In this document: piece after piece, positions 33,494 to 44,282 of the stretch | How the letters are laid out: every line of letters starts with the position of its first letter | Position numbering within the stretch: the first letter of the stretch is position 1 | Assembly: GCF_025024155.1 (NCBI RefSeq) | Contig: NW_026251774.1 | Location: forward strand, 62,001-126,000 | DNA from: Gamsiella multidivaricata | Lineage: Eukaryota; Mortierellomycota; Mortierellomycetes; Mortierellales; Mortierellaceae | Length of the DNA stretch: 64,000 nucleotides | Direction: 5' to 3' | Notes under the pieces: model-generated | Database searches by the model: none | Told to the model about the DNA's origin: nothing | What the model saw: only the letters and a program-made list of their open reading frames with translations | Program-made: the position numbers and the translations under genes

Positions 33494-35995
33494 ATGTCCA
33501 ACGCGGTGACGCTACGCATCACAAAGGAGCTGTCAGAGTTCGCAAAGAACCCTGATCATCAGCTTTTTCTCCATTACGGTACGGCTCATTCCAACGTCGG
33601 TGGCAAAGCCGTTCGAAGGACCCCCAGTACGCGCTTATTGCCAAAGACTGAATGGCTTTCGTTGTTTTCTCTCTGCCTATCATCCTTTTCTTTGCTTAGA
33701 TGATTCAAACATTATGAACATCAAGGCCATGATTACCGGCCCCCCTGATACACCGTAAGACAATCTATATGACCAATTGGTGGATGCAAACGACCACGAG
33801 AGCCATGGACGAACGTCAAGGAGAAGGGGAAAGTGAAGAGGAGCCGCTCCAGGGGCTTGGTTATCACTTTATACAGCAGGATGAGCAAGATTCTTACTTG
33901 GCACTGATCATGTGGAAATGAGCTAGCAGTGCACAGAGCGGTATTCAACCAAGGTTCTCTCTCTATTGTTTGTTATGGACTATTAGGTATTGCTTGGGGC
34001 AATTCGAATTCAGCTTGCAGTTTCCAAAGGACTATCCGACCAATCCACCCAAAGGCATGCTGCGGCTCTAATTTATCGCTATGCTGTACATATCTGATAT
34101 TGTGGAAATGGTCGATTAACCTTGTCTTTTGAATATTATCTCCACGTTTTGTAGTTCTCGCCTTGACAACCAACCACGGTCGAACACGATTTAACCCTAA
34201 CGTAACCCTTTACAAGTTTACCAGCAATTAGCTATGTCCTTTACGGTCGCTGTTTATGATCAATGTACTTACAGAATTACACCCTCTAATTGCTGCTGGT
34301 TTTCTATTCAGATCTATGCAGGTGGAAAAGTATGCCTCAGTATCCTTGGCACGTGGAGAGGCAATGCAGGAGAACAATGTAGGGATGAATGCAGGAGTTT
34401 GAAGTACAAAGGCGCCAGATAAACGTCCCAAGCCAGTACTGACTGGCCCATTTCTGTCGCAATGATAGGGTCTTCGGCGCATGGGATCACAAGCATCTTG
34501 TTAAGCATTCAGTCACTTATGAGCGATATGCCTGTATGTCCTTTTCCTGTGATGATATTACCAATTCTCCTCGAAAGATAAGAGCTTTTAGACATAGCCA
34601 TATTGATACACATTCACGACGTTCTGCCTCTCTACTTACAGTATCGCAACGAACCAGGACATGATCTCGAGAAAGACCTCACCAAACTTGAGCCTTATAA
34701 CCAAAAGATTCGTCATGGTGCGTGCACTGCCCTTGCATGATACTGCGTCTCCTGATCCTTCCACTGGCATGTATCTAATACATGGTTCGCTTTTTGTTAC
34801 ATCTTATGTAGAGACAATCCGTATCTCAATCTGCGACAGGCTTGAGAGGTTTCTCGGAATCAACCAACCTCTCTATTATAACGGGCTGACGGACGCGTCA
34901 GCCCCTTCGTCATCATCCTCACCTTCATCGCCTTTAAATACAACGTCGTCCAGCAGTACACTTGTGACACCAGTCGGCACGCCCAACTCCTCCGGAACCC
35001 CAACGCTCTCCACCCCAGCTCTGTATGAGCCGCTTACGCCGCTCTACTCGTCGAGTGTTTCCGCAAGCGATGAATTTTCGGATTTGTCAAAGCGCCTCTT
35101 CCTGGCCTACTACGATATCTACCAGCACACTGTCCAGACAGAGTCTGCCATTGTCAAGGACGGAACGCCCTTTTACAAGGCGCCTTTCGAGTTTGGAGGC
35201 AACAAGATGGATGGCACATTCAACTATGCATCTTTGGCGAAGCGTCTGGAGGTTATCAAGACTACTATTGAAAAGGAGACCTCAGAGTGGATTACGCAGT
35301 CAAGCCAGTGGATCAGTACCTCGAGTCGGATGTCAAGCAACCTCCGGCGACAGTTCGAGCAGATCCGCGAGTACTATCGTGAGAACAACACTGGAGGCGT
35401 TGAAGTGGAGCTGGTTGATGACAATCCATTTGTCTGGACTTTCACGCTGTTCGGCAAGCCGATGAGGTTAATTTTGGAGTCAATTGCATGTCATGTCTGC
35501 TATAGGTACTTTCAATAGCACTCTAATTTTAACGCAATTTCCTCCGCCTTCCTTTGGATATCCCACATTAGCAATTACGACGGCGGCATGTTCAGAGTTC
35601 AGATGGTTTTCCATGACTCCTTCCCTGAGATCCAGCCGCGCGTCAAGTTCTTGACGCCCATGTACCATGTCCATGTAACCTCTGATGGGATGCCATTCTA
35701 CAGCGTAGATAAGCCCGACGATGTGAGATTCCATATGGAGGCAATCAGCCGCCTTATTCTCGAAGATGAACCATCAACCAACCCATCGACACATGTCAAC
35801 TTACAGGTACGTCCATAACGGGCAACGGACCGTCAAGTTTTTTTTTTTCTATCCTCGGTAGTAATTATTACTTGTTTATTTCTTGAATATGAAAATTAGG
35901 CAGCCAAGCTTCACTTTGGAACAAAGGAACAGCGTCGGGAATACAACAGAAATGCGCGACGATGCGCTAGTCGCTCGACCGACTATTTCGAGTAA
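33494..35995 (+). CDS. Tandem UBC-domain protein (UBE2Z-like E2 plus pseudo-E2)
   Basis: Ten exons give 482 residues with every junction in frame: 33494-33578, 33700-33754, 33987-34054, 34155-34201, 34312-34378, 34469-34533, 34642-34717, 34812-35466, 35572-35806 and 35900-35995. The first UBC domain (about residues 1-150) has ITGPPDTPYCLGQFEFSLQF, PTNPPKVLALTTNHGRTRFN-PN and IYAGGKVCLSILGTW with the catalytic Cys93. The FNPN in place of HPN and the following GEQWSSAHGITSILLSIQSL are typical of UBE2Z-like E2s, which accept ubiquitin (UBE2Z also FAT10) from UBA6-type E1s. A Ser/Thr/Pro linker of about 60 residues follows. A second UBC fold (about 340-465) contains SNYDGGMFRVQMVFHDSFPE and IQPRVKFLTPMYHVH. 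It has no Cys at the active site (DGMPFYSV) and is probably a non-catalytic scaffold. Intron 3 (34055-34154) uses a GC donor. Confidence 0.85.
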
Positions 35996-36957
35996 AAATT
36001 CGACCAAGACATTCCCAGAACGTGAAGGAATCACAGGTCTGTCGGGCTACGCTATTGTGTGCTGTTCTCTACCTTCCATTATCTACCGATTCGTCTGTTA
36101 TTTGTATAAAAGTCCCAATCGAATATGACTACCGTGCGCTCGACTATCCAAGGAGACTGTATTTGCGTTTCCTAGTAGAGAGAGGGAGCAACCCTCAATA
36201 AATTTACTGAATGGGCAGTTCACCTGTAAACAGAGGGAGTAATCAATCATTGGAGCTTTGGGTCATTTTTTTTTCTTGCCACCGTGCTTGAAACACTCCA
36301 GTGAAGAGAAGGCGTTGTAACTGTTGTTGGTGTGATGGTGGTCAAGGTGCACCCTGGGTCTGAGCTTGCCGAGAACATGTTGGCCAGCAGCCATCGAGGG
36401 TACGCAGAATTCGATATTAGGTTTTGGGGTTGTGCCTGTATAAAAGGAGGGTCGAAGCCGGTGGTCTTTTGTTCCTTGTTCCAGTTGAACAAGAAGACCG
36501 TTGTGCTGATCACTCGCTACAGTGTGCGTGGTTGTGCGTTAGACCCTTGTATTCAGTGTGGAACACAAATTATTCGAGCATTCAGATTGGGAGCTTCCTT
36601 ACTCCATACAACTGTAAAAGAACTATCTCCAAGCGCAACAACCACTGGCACAAGTATTTCCAAATACGGACCAGACTTGACAATGGCATGGTGATACGAA
36701 CGAACGACTACATTTGCTTTAATGACAAGTGCCGTATTGGAAGGAGAGGTTATTGTTTGACAACCAATTGAAAGGCCGGCGGTGGCCAAGCGGACAAAAT
36801 GTCATAAACGATTGTTGTTTTTTATTCATAATCTGCTTGCCATAAGCATTGCTGTAATAGACCATGAATGACAGCGACCAGCGCCATCCTTCCGGCTAAA
36901 TGTGTTTTCTCATTATGATGTGATAATTTACAGTGCAATACAATACACAGGGCTTTC
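35996..36957. other. Spacer between UBC gene and protease cluster
   Basis: About 960 bases. TATAAAA-type boxes occur on the plus strand at about 36105 and 36438 but have no clear gene after them. A possible terminal exon at 36557-36771 is listed separately. Otherwise nothing is seen. Confidence 0.4.
36557..36771 (+). other. Possible terminal exon of a small Cys-containing protein
   Basis: After a good acceptor (CCCTTGTATTCAG) the plus strand encodes WNTNYSSIQIGSFLTPYNCK, TISKRNNHWHKYFQIRTRLD and a Cys-containing end (DYICFNDKCRIGRRGYCLTT) before TGA. A TATA box lies 110 bases upstream, but no ATG exon fits between. The minus strand is also open here. It may be a decayed small secreted protein gene. 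No family is recognised. Confidence 0.25.
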
Positions 36958-38270
36958 TTAGTACTTGAGAGGAGCGATTCCGATCTGGGAGTTACCCTGG
37001 TCAAAGACGCAGTAGTTGTTCTTGATGAAGACATCACCCAGGATCCAGAGATCGTTCTGGCCGCCCTGGATACCGGAGACACAGTTGCCGGAGCCATCGC
37101 CGATATCTTCGAAGGCCAAATCGGCAACGGGGACATTGAAAGCAGTACCACCCATCGTGAAGGAGACGTTGTCGGTAGAGTCCTTGAGTGAGCAAGGAAC
37201 CAGCCATCCGTTGGTGGGATCGTTGGTCGCACCTTGGATGCTACCGTGGATGGCCTGAGCAGCAGCATCGCTGACAATGACCAAGGTCGTGCCGGTGTCG
37301 ACGATACCCTGCGAGGATTGACCGAGGGACTGACCATTGTATCCGGCATCATCGATCGCGACCTGCCAGTAACCCTCCTGGGTAACGGGGACGTAGGTCA
37401 GATCACCATCGAACTTTGTGGTATCGATGTCGCCAAAGAGGTACTCACCGCCAACGCCGCCGTTGCGACGGACGGAGGGGAGGAAGACTGAGACGACGGG
37501 TTTGCTCAAGGCGCCGGCGGCGATAGCGTTGTCCATAAAGGTCTTGACGCCGCTGACGGATTCGATAGTGTCGAAACCGAGACCGAAGAGACCATCAGAG
37601 GGGGAGGAGCTGAACTGGGAGGATTCCTGGGTGGCGAGACCGATGATCTGCTGGACAGAGACACCACCGACGTTGACGACGTCGGAGCCGAGGATGCCGG
37701 AGGCGGTGGAGCCATCGCCGTAGGAAATGTTCCAATGGCGGCCATCCTTCTTGAAGGTCGAGGACTTTGTGGAGTCGAACTGGGAGTGCTTCTTGCAGGC
37801 GGAGGTGGTACAGGTGCTGGAGGGGAACCAAATATCGGATGAGCCCTAGTAGTGATAAATGAGACAGAGGGAAATAGCATTGAGTATTCTGATGCCAAGA
37901 CGCGTACTTGTCGGCATGACGTTATAAAGCAACGAATGAGCGGATTTCGTAGGCCACAGCCGAAAGCACTTACAGTGTCAAAGTCCAGCTTGACATCCTG
38001 GGCGGGTGTTCCAATGGAGACGGTTCCATAGTACTCGAGATCGGGGCTGACATCAGTAATGGGAACATCGCCCGAGGCGAGGATGTTGATGCTGGGGTAA
38101 CGTCTGTTCAGCTTGGCCATCTGGGCGCGGGTGTTATGCTTGAAGTTGGAGTTGCGGGTCAATTTGACGGCTTTACCATTGTGGCCGGGATGCGGACGTC
38201 TGTTGATGGGGGCGGCATCTGTGATGGCGAGCACGGCGATAGCCAGGGAGATGAATGCAGTGATTCTCAT
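36958..38270 (-). CDS. Secreted pepsin-like aspartic protease, copy 1
   Basis: Exons 38270-37974 and 37845-36958 give 394 residues (family A1). A signal peptide (MRITAFISLAIAVLAITDAA) is followed by a prosegment with LTRNSNFKHNTRAQMAKLNR and a dibasic site before YPSIN. The mature enzyme begins near DLEYYGTVSIGTPAQ. The first catalytic motif, Asp98-Thr-Gly, is split by the intron exactly between Thr and Gly (LDFDT|GSSDIWFPSSTC). The flap Tyr is in NISYGDGSTASG. The second catalytic Asp282 is in GIVDTGTTLVIV. The C-terminal NDLWILGDVFIKNNYCVFDQ is also typical. The enzyme should be secreted and act on proteins at acidic pH after autocatalytic or Kex2-like activation. The intron has a GTAAGT donor. 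It has the most divergent signal peptide of the five copies. Three 18-base repeats lie just upstream of its ATG. Confidence 0.95.
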
Positions 38271-38325
38271 GGTCTTTTTTTTTTTTTTTTTTTGGATGGG
38301 TAGTGCGTTTCTTTTTTTGTTCGTT

Positions 38326-38379
38326 GAGTGTAGAGGATGTAGTGAGTGTAGAGGATGTAGTGAGTGTAGAGGATGTAGT
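38326..38379. repeat. Three tandem 18-base repeats upstream of protease copy 1
   Basis: The unit GAGTGTAGAGGATGTAGT occurs three times without mismatch (38326-38343, 38344-38361, 38362-38379), between the TATA box and the ATG of copy 1. It therefore lies in the presumed 5' leader. On the gene strand each unit reads ACTACATCCTCTACACTC. It is absent from the other copies. Confidence 0.9.
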
Positions 38380-38408
38380 GCTGAGTGGAAGTGGGCGGTA
38401 CGGGTGGG

Positions 38409-38415
38409 TTTTATA
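38409..38415 (-). promoter_or_regulatory. TATA box of protease copy 1
   Basis: TATAAAA on the minus strand, about 140 bases upstream of the ATG. The extra distance compared with the other copies roughly equals the 54-base repeat block. Confidence 0.6.
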
Positions 38416-40552
38416 CTTGAGGACTCGTGCATCCTCGCGGCTGTGTAATGGAAATGTCCTCGGAAAGGGAGAGATCATTGGTGTGGAAGAACAATTGGAT
38501 AGGATGGACGGGTGTCATAGAACGGTCAGAAAATGTCATGTCAGCAGGGTCCAATCTTATTTGAGTTTGTCCGCTCATCAAGCGCGCGCACGCCCTCCGT
38601 GTAGGGTCCAGGTGGATGCGGTCGGCCCTTTTTCCGACTAATAAATCGAGCAATAAAAAATCATTTGGACTCTGGTGCGACGAGAGACCAATTTATTATT
38701 ATATTGTCGCTAGCACGAACCCCTCCGTCCCATTTTGAGCACTGCCAAGGGTACACCCTATCGCGGAAACATACCCAAATGGATACGGAAACACGCCGAG
38801 CTGATGTCTTGACCAATAAACAGCCGAGTCATCTATAAAGAATAAATTGTAGGCTGTAGACACTAAATTGGTATGCATATCCAAGTACGTAACTCAGGTC
38901 CGGGTTCCGTGATAGGTGGCGGCTCTGCTGGCGGCATGCAGGGGCAAGGTGTTCATCGTCGCTCTTACATGTACCTGTCTCTTTGAGAAATGAGAATGCA
39001 TTAGCGTCGTATCCTTCTAATTGCCTCAACGAACGCCGCCTTTTCATCCTTTCACACGCGCTAAGGATCTGCACTGCATGCCCAATCAACTGATTGCGAG
39101 GACGCTTCCTGAGAACATGCCTTCCTTTCAGTGGAGTCAACCTTTTTTTTTTTTTGGTCATTGCATTCCTCTCAAGAAGAAGAGAACCCGCCATCTGTTT
39201 ACGCGCTTCTATCCTGAATAACTGTGAATGACTGTTGGATCATATACTGCAGCATTATTAGGTTAAGAAAGGATCGAACCCTAGATGACGTTATCCACTT
39301 TCGTTTTCTCTCTCCCTACGTAAACAGCACCCTTACTCTGTCACTGAGAGCCTCCTACCCCGTGATTTGGTCGTGTATGTATGCACTTAAGGTCTTGACG
39401 CTTATGCGAGCCGTGGGTAAGCAATCGTTTCTGTCCATCATGAAACTTTAAGTTGCGCAACAGTATGCCAACTTGATGTATTTTGTGAGCACCTTTCTCA
39501 GTAAGCGAATGGACACACCATTTCCATTTCTGGCATGGTTTGGCTCATGCAATGATTAGAATCCTATGTCTCGCAGTGAACCGAGGATATAGTCTGCCAT
39601 CCATATCCATGGCGCCACTTTAGGCGCTCAATGCTGTTTATTATAATGGAAGCAGGAGTGATTGACTCATCGCTCATGTCCCGGCTGAGGGTTCCTGTAG
39701 GATTGAGACTACATACAACTTCTGATTTTACTGTCAGAGCGATGTTGGATTGAACTGTGATTCCGCTGCACTCTGTGGTAGACGTGGTCCTTGGACAGAC
39801 AGATCCTTCGAAACAAAAATCATCGCAACAGGCCGTAAAACGAGAAATATCCTAAGTCCGGACTGTTGCATGCAACACCAGTGCCGTAAATTTTGACTTA
39901 ATTAACTGGAGTCGCCCGTTCAACATGAGATCCATAGCTGGATCAATGCGTCGTTTGCGGTTGGTATGACCGAATACTGGTCCTTGGAGTTGGAAGCTAT
40001 GCATCGTGGAGTTGACTATATCCCCTCACTGTGACGGCAGAGGCCAATTTCCGGAGGTAGTCAATTAAAGCTTCTCAGTTTAACCCAATATCCAACTCAT
40101 AGACATCTCGCGTCTTGATCGGCCCCTCTCGGGTTGAATATAGATGTCTGTCTAGCGGACTTTCGAGGTGCTCAAGCGATTGCCTGCCAATACAAAAGGC
40201 TGGGATGATGAGTACGCGAAGCGAGGGTGATCCTTGAGGACGAATATAAATGTGCAGCTGATAAGCTATAGCCAATCGCCGATATCCTCTGTTCCTCCGC
40301 AGTACAGTTCAGTGATCGGTCTTCTAGTGCGATCCAGACTTCATATGTGATGAATGAGAAGCAAGTAGTGAACAAGTCGCGTTCTTTTTTATTTTAAAGG
40401 CAATAATATCGATTTCTTATTTTCTGTTTTTTTAACTGAAGAGGGATTGCCAATGGTATTTACGAGGCGTGACCAGCATGCCTAACTAACAAAGTCCATA
40501 GAATTTTCATGATCGGTGGGGAAGCCTTCCTTCGTTCGTCAAGAACAAGACC
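38416..40552. other. Intergenic region between protease copies 1 and 2
   Basis: About 2.1 kb with scattered short open frames and no splice-consistent coding sequence that I can support. The part next to copy 1 is its upstream promoter. A tRNA-like T-loop near 39270 does not fold into a full cloverleaf. No repeats beyond short T runs (39143-39153) are seen. Confidence 0.4.
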
Positions 40553-41835
40553 TTAAACGCCAACAAGAGGAGCAATTCCGATGCTGGGGGACGAGGTCTG
40601 GGAGAAGACGCAGTAGTTGTTCTTGATGAACACATCACCCAGAATCCAGAGATCGTTCTGGCCACCCTGGACACCAGAGACACAGTTGCCGGAACCGTCA
40701 CCAAGATCCTCGTAGGCCAAGTCAGCAACCGCGACGTTGAAGGCCTTGCCACCCATCGTGAACGAGAGCTTATCGGTGCTCTGCGCGACCGAGCAAGGAA
40801 CCAGCCATCCGTTGGTGGGATCGTTAGTCGAACCCTCGATGTTACCGTGAATAGCCTGAGCAGCGTCGTCACTGACGATGATCAAAGTCGTACCGGTGTC
40901 GACGATACCCTGCGAAGATTGACCGAGGGACTGGCCATTGTATCCAGCATCATCAATCGAGATCTGCCAGTAGCCCTCCTGGGTAACGGGGATGTAGGTC
41001 AACGAGCCAGAGAACTTGGTGGTATCAATGCCTCCAAAGACGTAGGCACCACCTTGACCATTGAAGACACGCTCCGAAGGAAGGAAGACCGAGACCACGG
41101 GCTGGGTAAGGGCACCGGCAGCGATGGCGTTGTCCAAGAATGTCTTGACACCGCTCACGGATTCGATGGTGTCGAAGCCAAGACCGAAGAGGCCATCGGC
41201 AGGAGACGAGCCGAACTGGGAGGACTCCTGGGTAGCGAGGCCGATTGTTTGGCGAACTGCGACGCCGCCGACGCTGACGATGTCCGATGCGAGGGTTCCA
41301 GAGGCGGTGGAGCCATCGCCGTAGGAGATGGACCAGGAGCGACCATCCTTTTTGTAGGTCGAGGAACTGGAGGGGTTGAAGCGGGTATGCTTCTTGCAGG
41401 CAGAGGTCGTGCACGAGGTGGACGGGAACCAGATGTCGGACGAGCCCTGTCATGCACAGAATTAAAGACGCGGTTAGGAATTGAGCCGCCTTGACTGCGC
41501 ATTGACCTTATGCATGCATTAAAACTGTGTTTGCAATCAACACTTACGGTATCAAAGTCCAGCTTGACAACCTGGGCAGGCGAACCCACAGAGACACTGC
41601 CGTAGTACTCAAGATCGGGGCTGACATCAACCAAAGGGACCTTGCCCGAGGCGAGGATGTTGATGCCAGGGTAGCGCTTGTTCAGCTTGGCGATCTGGGC
41701 GTGGATGTTATGCTTGAAATGAGGGTTACGCGTCAGGGGGACAGCGTGGCCCTTGTGGTTAGGCTTGTGGATGGGCGAGGCATCGGTGAAAGCGAGGACC
41801 GCGGCGGCCAGCGAGACGAGAGCAGTAATCTTCAT
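40553..41835 (-). CDS. Secreted pepsin-like aspartic protease, copy 2
   Basis: Exons 41835-41548 and 41446-40553 give 393 residues. The signal peptide is MKITALVSLAAAVLAFTDAS. The prosegment contains LTRNPHFKHNIHAQIAKLNK and a KR site before YPGIN. The first Asp-Thr-Gly is again split by the intron (LDFDT|GSSDIWFPSTSC, Asp95). The flap is SISYGDGSTASG and the second active site is GIVDTGTTLIIV. The C-terminus ends SIGIAPLVGV, like copy 5 and unlike copies 1, 3 and 4 (IGIAPLKY). The insert VFLPSERVFNGQGGAYVFGG also groups it with copy 5, so these two are probably the closest pair although they lie in opposite orientation about 16 kb apart. Its role is presumed extracellular protein digestion. 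All catalytic residues and the disulfide Cys pairs look intact. Confidence 0.95.
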
Positions 41836-41920
41836 GCTGAAGCTGATTGTTAGTGTGGTTGATGTGTTGTGAAGGGGAGAGGGCGGGTAAGGAACAAAAA
41901 CAGCTGGGGGTTTCCTTCGT

Positions 41921-41927
41921 TTTTATA
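41921..41927 (-). promoter_or_regulatory. TATA box of protease copy 2
   Basis: TATAAAA on the minus strand, about 86 bases upstream of the ATG. Confidence 0.65.
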
Positions 41928-43244
41928 CGCGTCAATGAGTTCTCACGAATACCCTCGCCAACGACCTGGAATCGGTCTCTTCCTGCTCATAAAGTGAACA
42001 AAATATATGAACCGTTGCACATTCTCTCTTCATTGCATTGGTTGCTATTACTGTTGATGGGAAACAGGTGCATGGGACTGGATAGAGAAGAAAGCGGTAA
42101 TTGCGCGGCAGGTGGACATGGCCAAAGATGGACAAGAGTGAACATTTGGACATCAACAAACACGCGAATGCTCTGCCCAAACAAACAAACAAAACACGCA
42201 ATAAAAACTACAAGGTGCAGGCTCAACCATTTACATCGTGGGAGACAGCGAGGGAGTGAATGCGGCAATCTCATTGGCTAGCCGCTGGCCCCTAGGAGGA
42301 GAACCGGCCAGGTGCGGTCTGTTTGTTGTTTTCCTTCAACATGTTATGAGCGTTGTACAGGGTGACAAAATAGGATCAATTCTTCCCTGATGGGAAAAAT
42401 GAGTGCTCATTCCTATCAATTTGTGCTAGTACGGGCGCAGGTATGCTCGAATCCCTCTCAGACGCCCATTTTGTACTCGCCCAATGATTGGACATGGACT
42501 CGTCATGAAGCGTGTGATTATGCACCCTATTGACGATATGCGGGCTCCTCAACCGTCATCCTCACTTATGTGAAAATGCGAGCAAGCGAGGCAAGGGTCT
42601 TACAAGATGTCCCTGACTGCAAACTTCTCCCTCTGCTTCTTTTGAGTCGCAACAATGAAAATGTTTAAGGAACGATCGATGGAGCTTGATTGGTCATATC
42701 CAATACCAGTGTCATGTTACGTCCTGCGATCCTTGAAACGTACATGTAAATTTAAAATATTCATTCCAGAGCTGAGGACATCTTTGCTCATTCATAAATT
42801 CTGCTCAGCGGTCGGTGGACCAGTTCATAGCCATGTGAGAAAAGCAGACCAAAGATTTCCCGAAAGTATCGTCGTTGAAGTGTGTGTTCTCACGGTAGTA
42901 GAGGCCCTCGGCATGCTGACATATGTGCATACTCATTCTAATCTGCAAGACATTCCTTGTTCAGGTTTTGCCGCGAAAAGCTACGTAAATAAACATGCGC
43001 GTCTTTACCACTTGCATACATGCAGGTGTTATTATTGAGATGAGAGCCAGTTAATTACGCCTTGGCCGCTTCTCCAAGCGTGCCTTCTCATGTCTGTCGC
43101 CGATGAAGAGGAAACAGCTCAAGGGCCGAGGGCATACACCTACACAGTTACACATGGATTCAGGGACCAAACTCTGTTCATAAGTGTTTGACCAATCATA
43201 TCCAAAGGAGCTCATGATGCGAAGGGAAGAGAAGGCGTGATATA

Positions 43245-43268
43245 ATTATAATAATAATAATAATAATA
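43245..43268. repeat. (TAA)n microsatellite
   Basis: About eight TAA/ATA units end some 20 bases before the candidate small gene. Confidence 0.7.
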
Positions 43269-43290
43269 TCAACCACAAGAATGTTGGCAT

Positions 43291-43740
43291 ATGAAGGAAG
43301 CTAGACACGGCGCCCCTTCCAATAGTTTTGACGCGTCGCATTTACAGGATTTGGAGTACCAGATGAATGCGCAAGGGACTTTAAACCTCAAGTTACTGGT
43401 ACGAAAGGTTCTGTTGCTACCAGAGCCACTCACAAGAACTATTCTAACCCTCACGTCTAACCGAACTGCTTTTTGAAGAGAAGGACTGATGAGCAATCAC
43501 CAAAGTCTTCAGAACGCGTCAGTCTGACCCAGGAGATAGTGACAAGGAACCCCCCCCACACACACACACACACACACAGATACACACACACAGGATACGG
43601 ATGAGGAGGAAGAGGAGCGCGAAGCAGATTCTTTGTCTGTCTCTAGCATCAGTCTTCCTTATGACAATGGGTTATATGCCAAAAGAGAATATCAAAAGAA
43701 ATGGGTTGCCATGATCAGTAGCACCAATGGAATCAAATAA
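43291..43740 (+). CDS. Candidate small two-exon gene, unknown
   Basis: Exon A 43291-43398 and exon B 43594-43740 would give 84 residues in phase 0, through a GTACGA donor and a CACACAG acceptor that sits at the end of a (CA)n repeat. Exon A ends SHLQDLEYQMNAQGTLNLKL. Exon B begins with an acidic run (DTDEEEEEREADSLSVSS), continues ISLPYDNGLYAKREYQKKWV and ends STNGIK. The phase match and protein-like composition favour a real gene or the 3' part of a larger or decayed one. I recognise no family. There is no signal peptide. The proposed ATG may be internal to an upstream exon. Confidence 0.3.
43557..43593. repeat. (CA)n microsatellite abutting a candidate splice acceptor
   Basis: CA units with one GATA interruption. 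The final CACACAG would serve as the 3' splice site of the candidate gene. Confidence 0.85.
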
Positions 43741-44020
43741 AAATTTGTAAGGTCGTTCTTGAAAAAATACGAACAGAATACGCAGCGCCCAAACAGGCTC
43801 CAACTATGCCTCGTGAACTATCTCCTACAGCGCGTTTCCAGGCGCTTATAATCCTGGGAAACCAATTCCATCGTTTACGCCCATCAACGTATCAACGTTT
43901 CCAGTAGTGGCACGCGTTTTCCCATGATGACAGAAGTACATGCTCTGTATTCACCATTGGAAGCTGTCTCAAGCAAAGCATGCTGTGTGGTGTAAGCGAG
44001 CCGACAGCGACATAAGAAAG

Positions 44021-44052
<32 letters not shown>

Positions 44053-44282
44053 GGCGCATCAAACGGGCGCACAAGCCGATCGCCGCTATTTATGGTAATC
44101 TTGTAGATACTGGGTATCAAAGATATAAGGCGCGTCAACTAGCAGGTAACTGAAGTTAGACAAATCATACCGACAAGAGACAAGATTAAAAAGAATGTAG
44201 GATATTTATTATCTGAGATAGTAGATGATACGGTATTAGGGTTTGGTATTGAAGGTAGAGCAGCTGCGAATCTCAGATCCGC

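Larger units (their letters stand above)
41928..44282. other. Intergenic region between protease copies 2 and 3
   Basis: About 2.4 kb. It holds a candidate small two-exon gene (43291-43740, listed separately), a (TAA)n tract at about 43245-43268, a (CA)n tract at 43557-43593 and an A29 tract at 44021-44049. The remainder has no supportable feature. Confidence 0.4.

Noticed and set aside
39255..39300. tRNA-like GGTTCGATCC on the minus strand
   Set aside because: The T-loop resemblance is not supported by an acceptor, D or anticodon stem.
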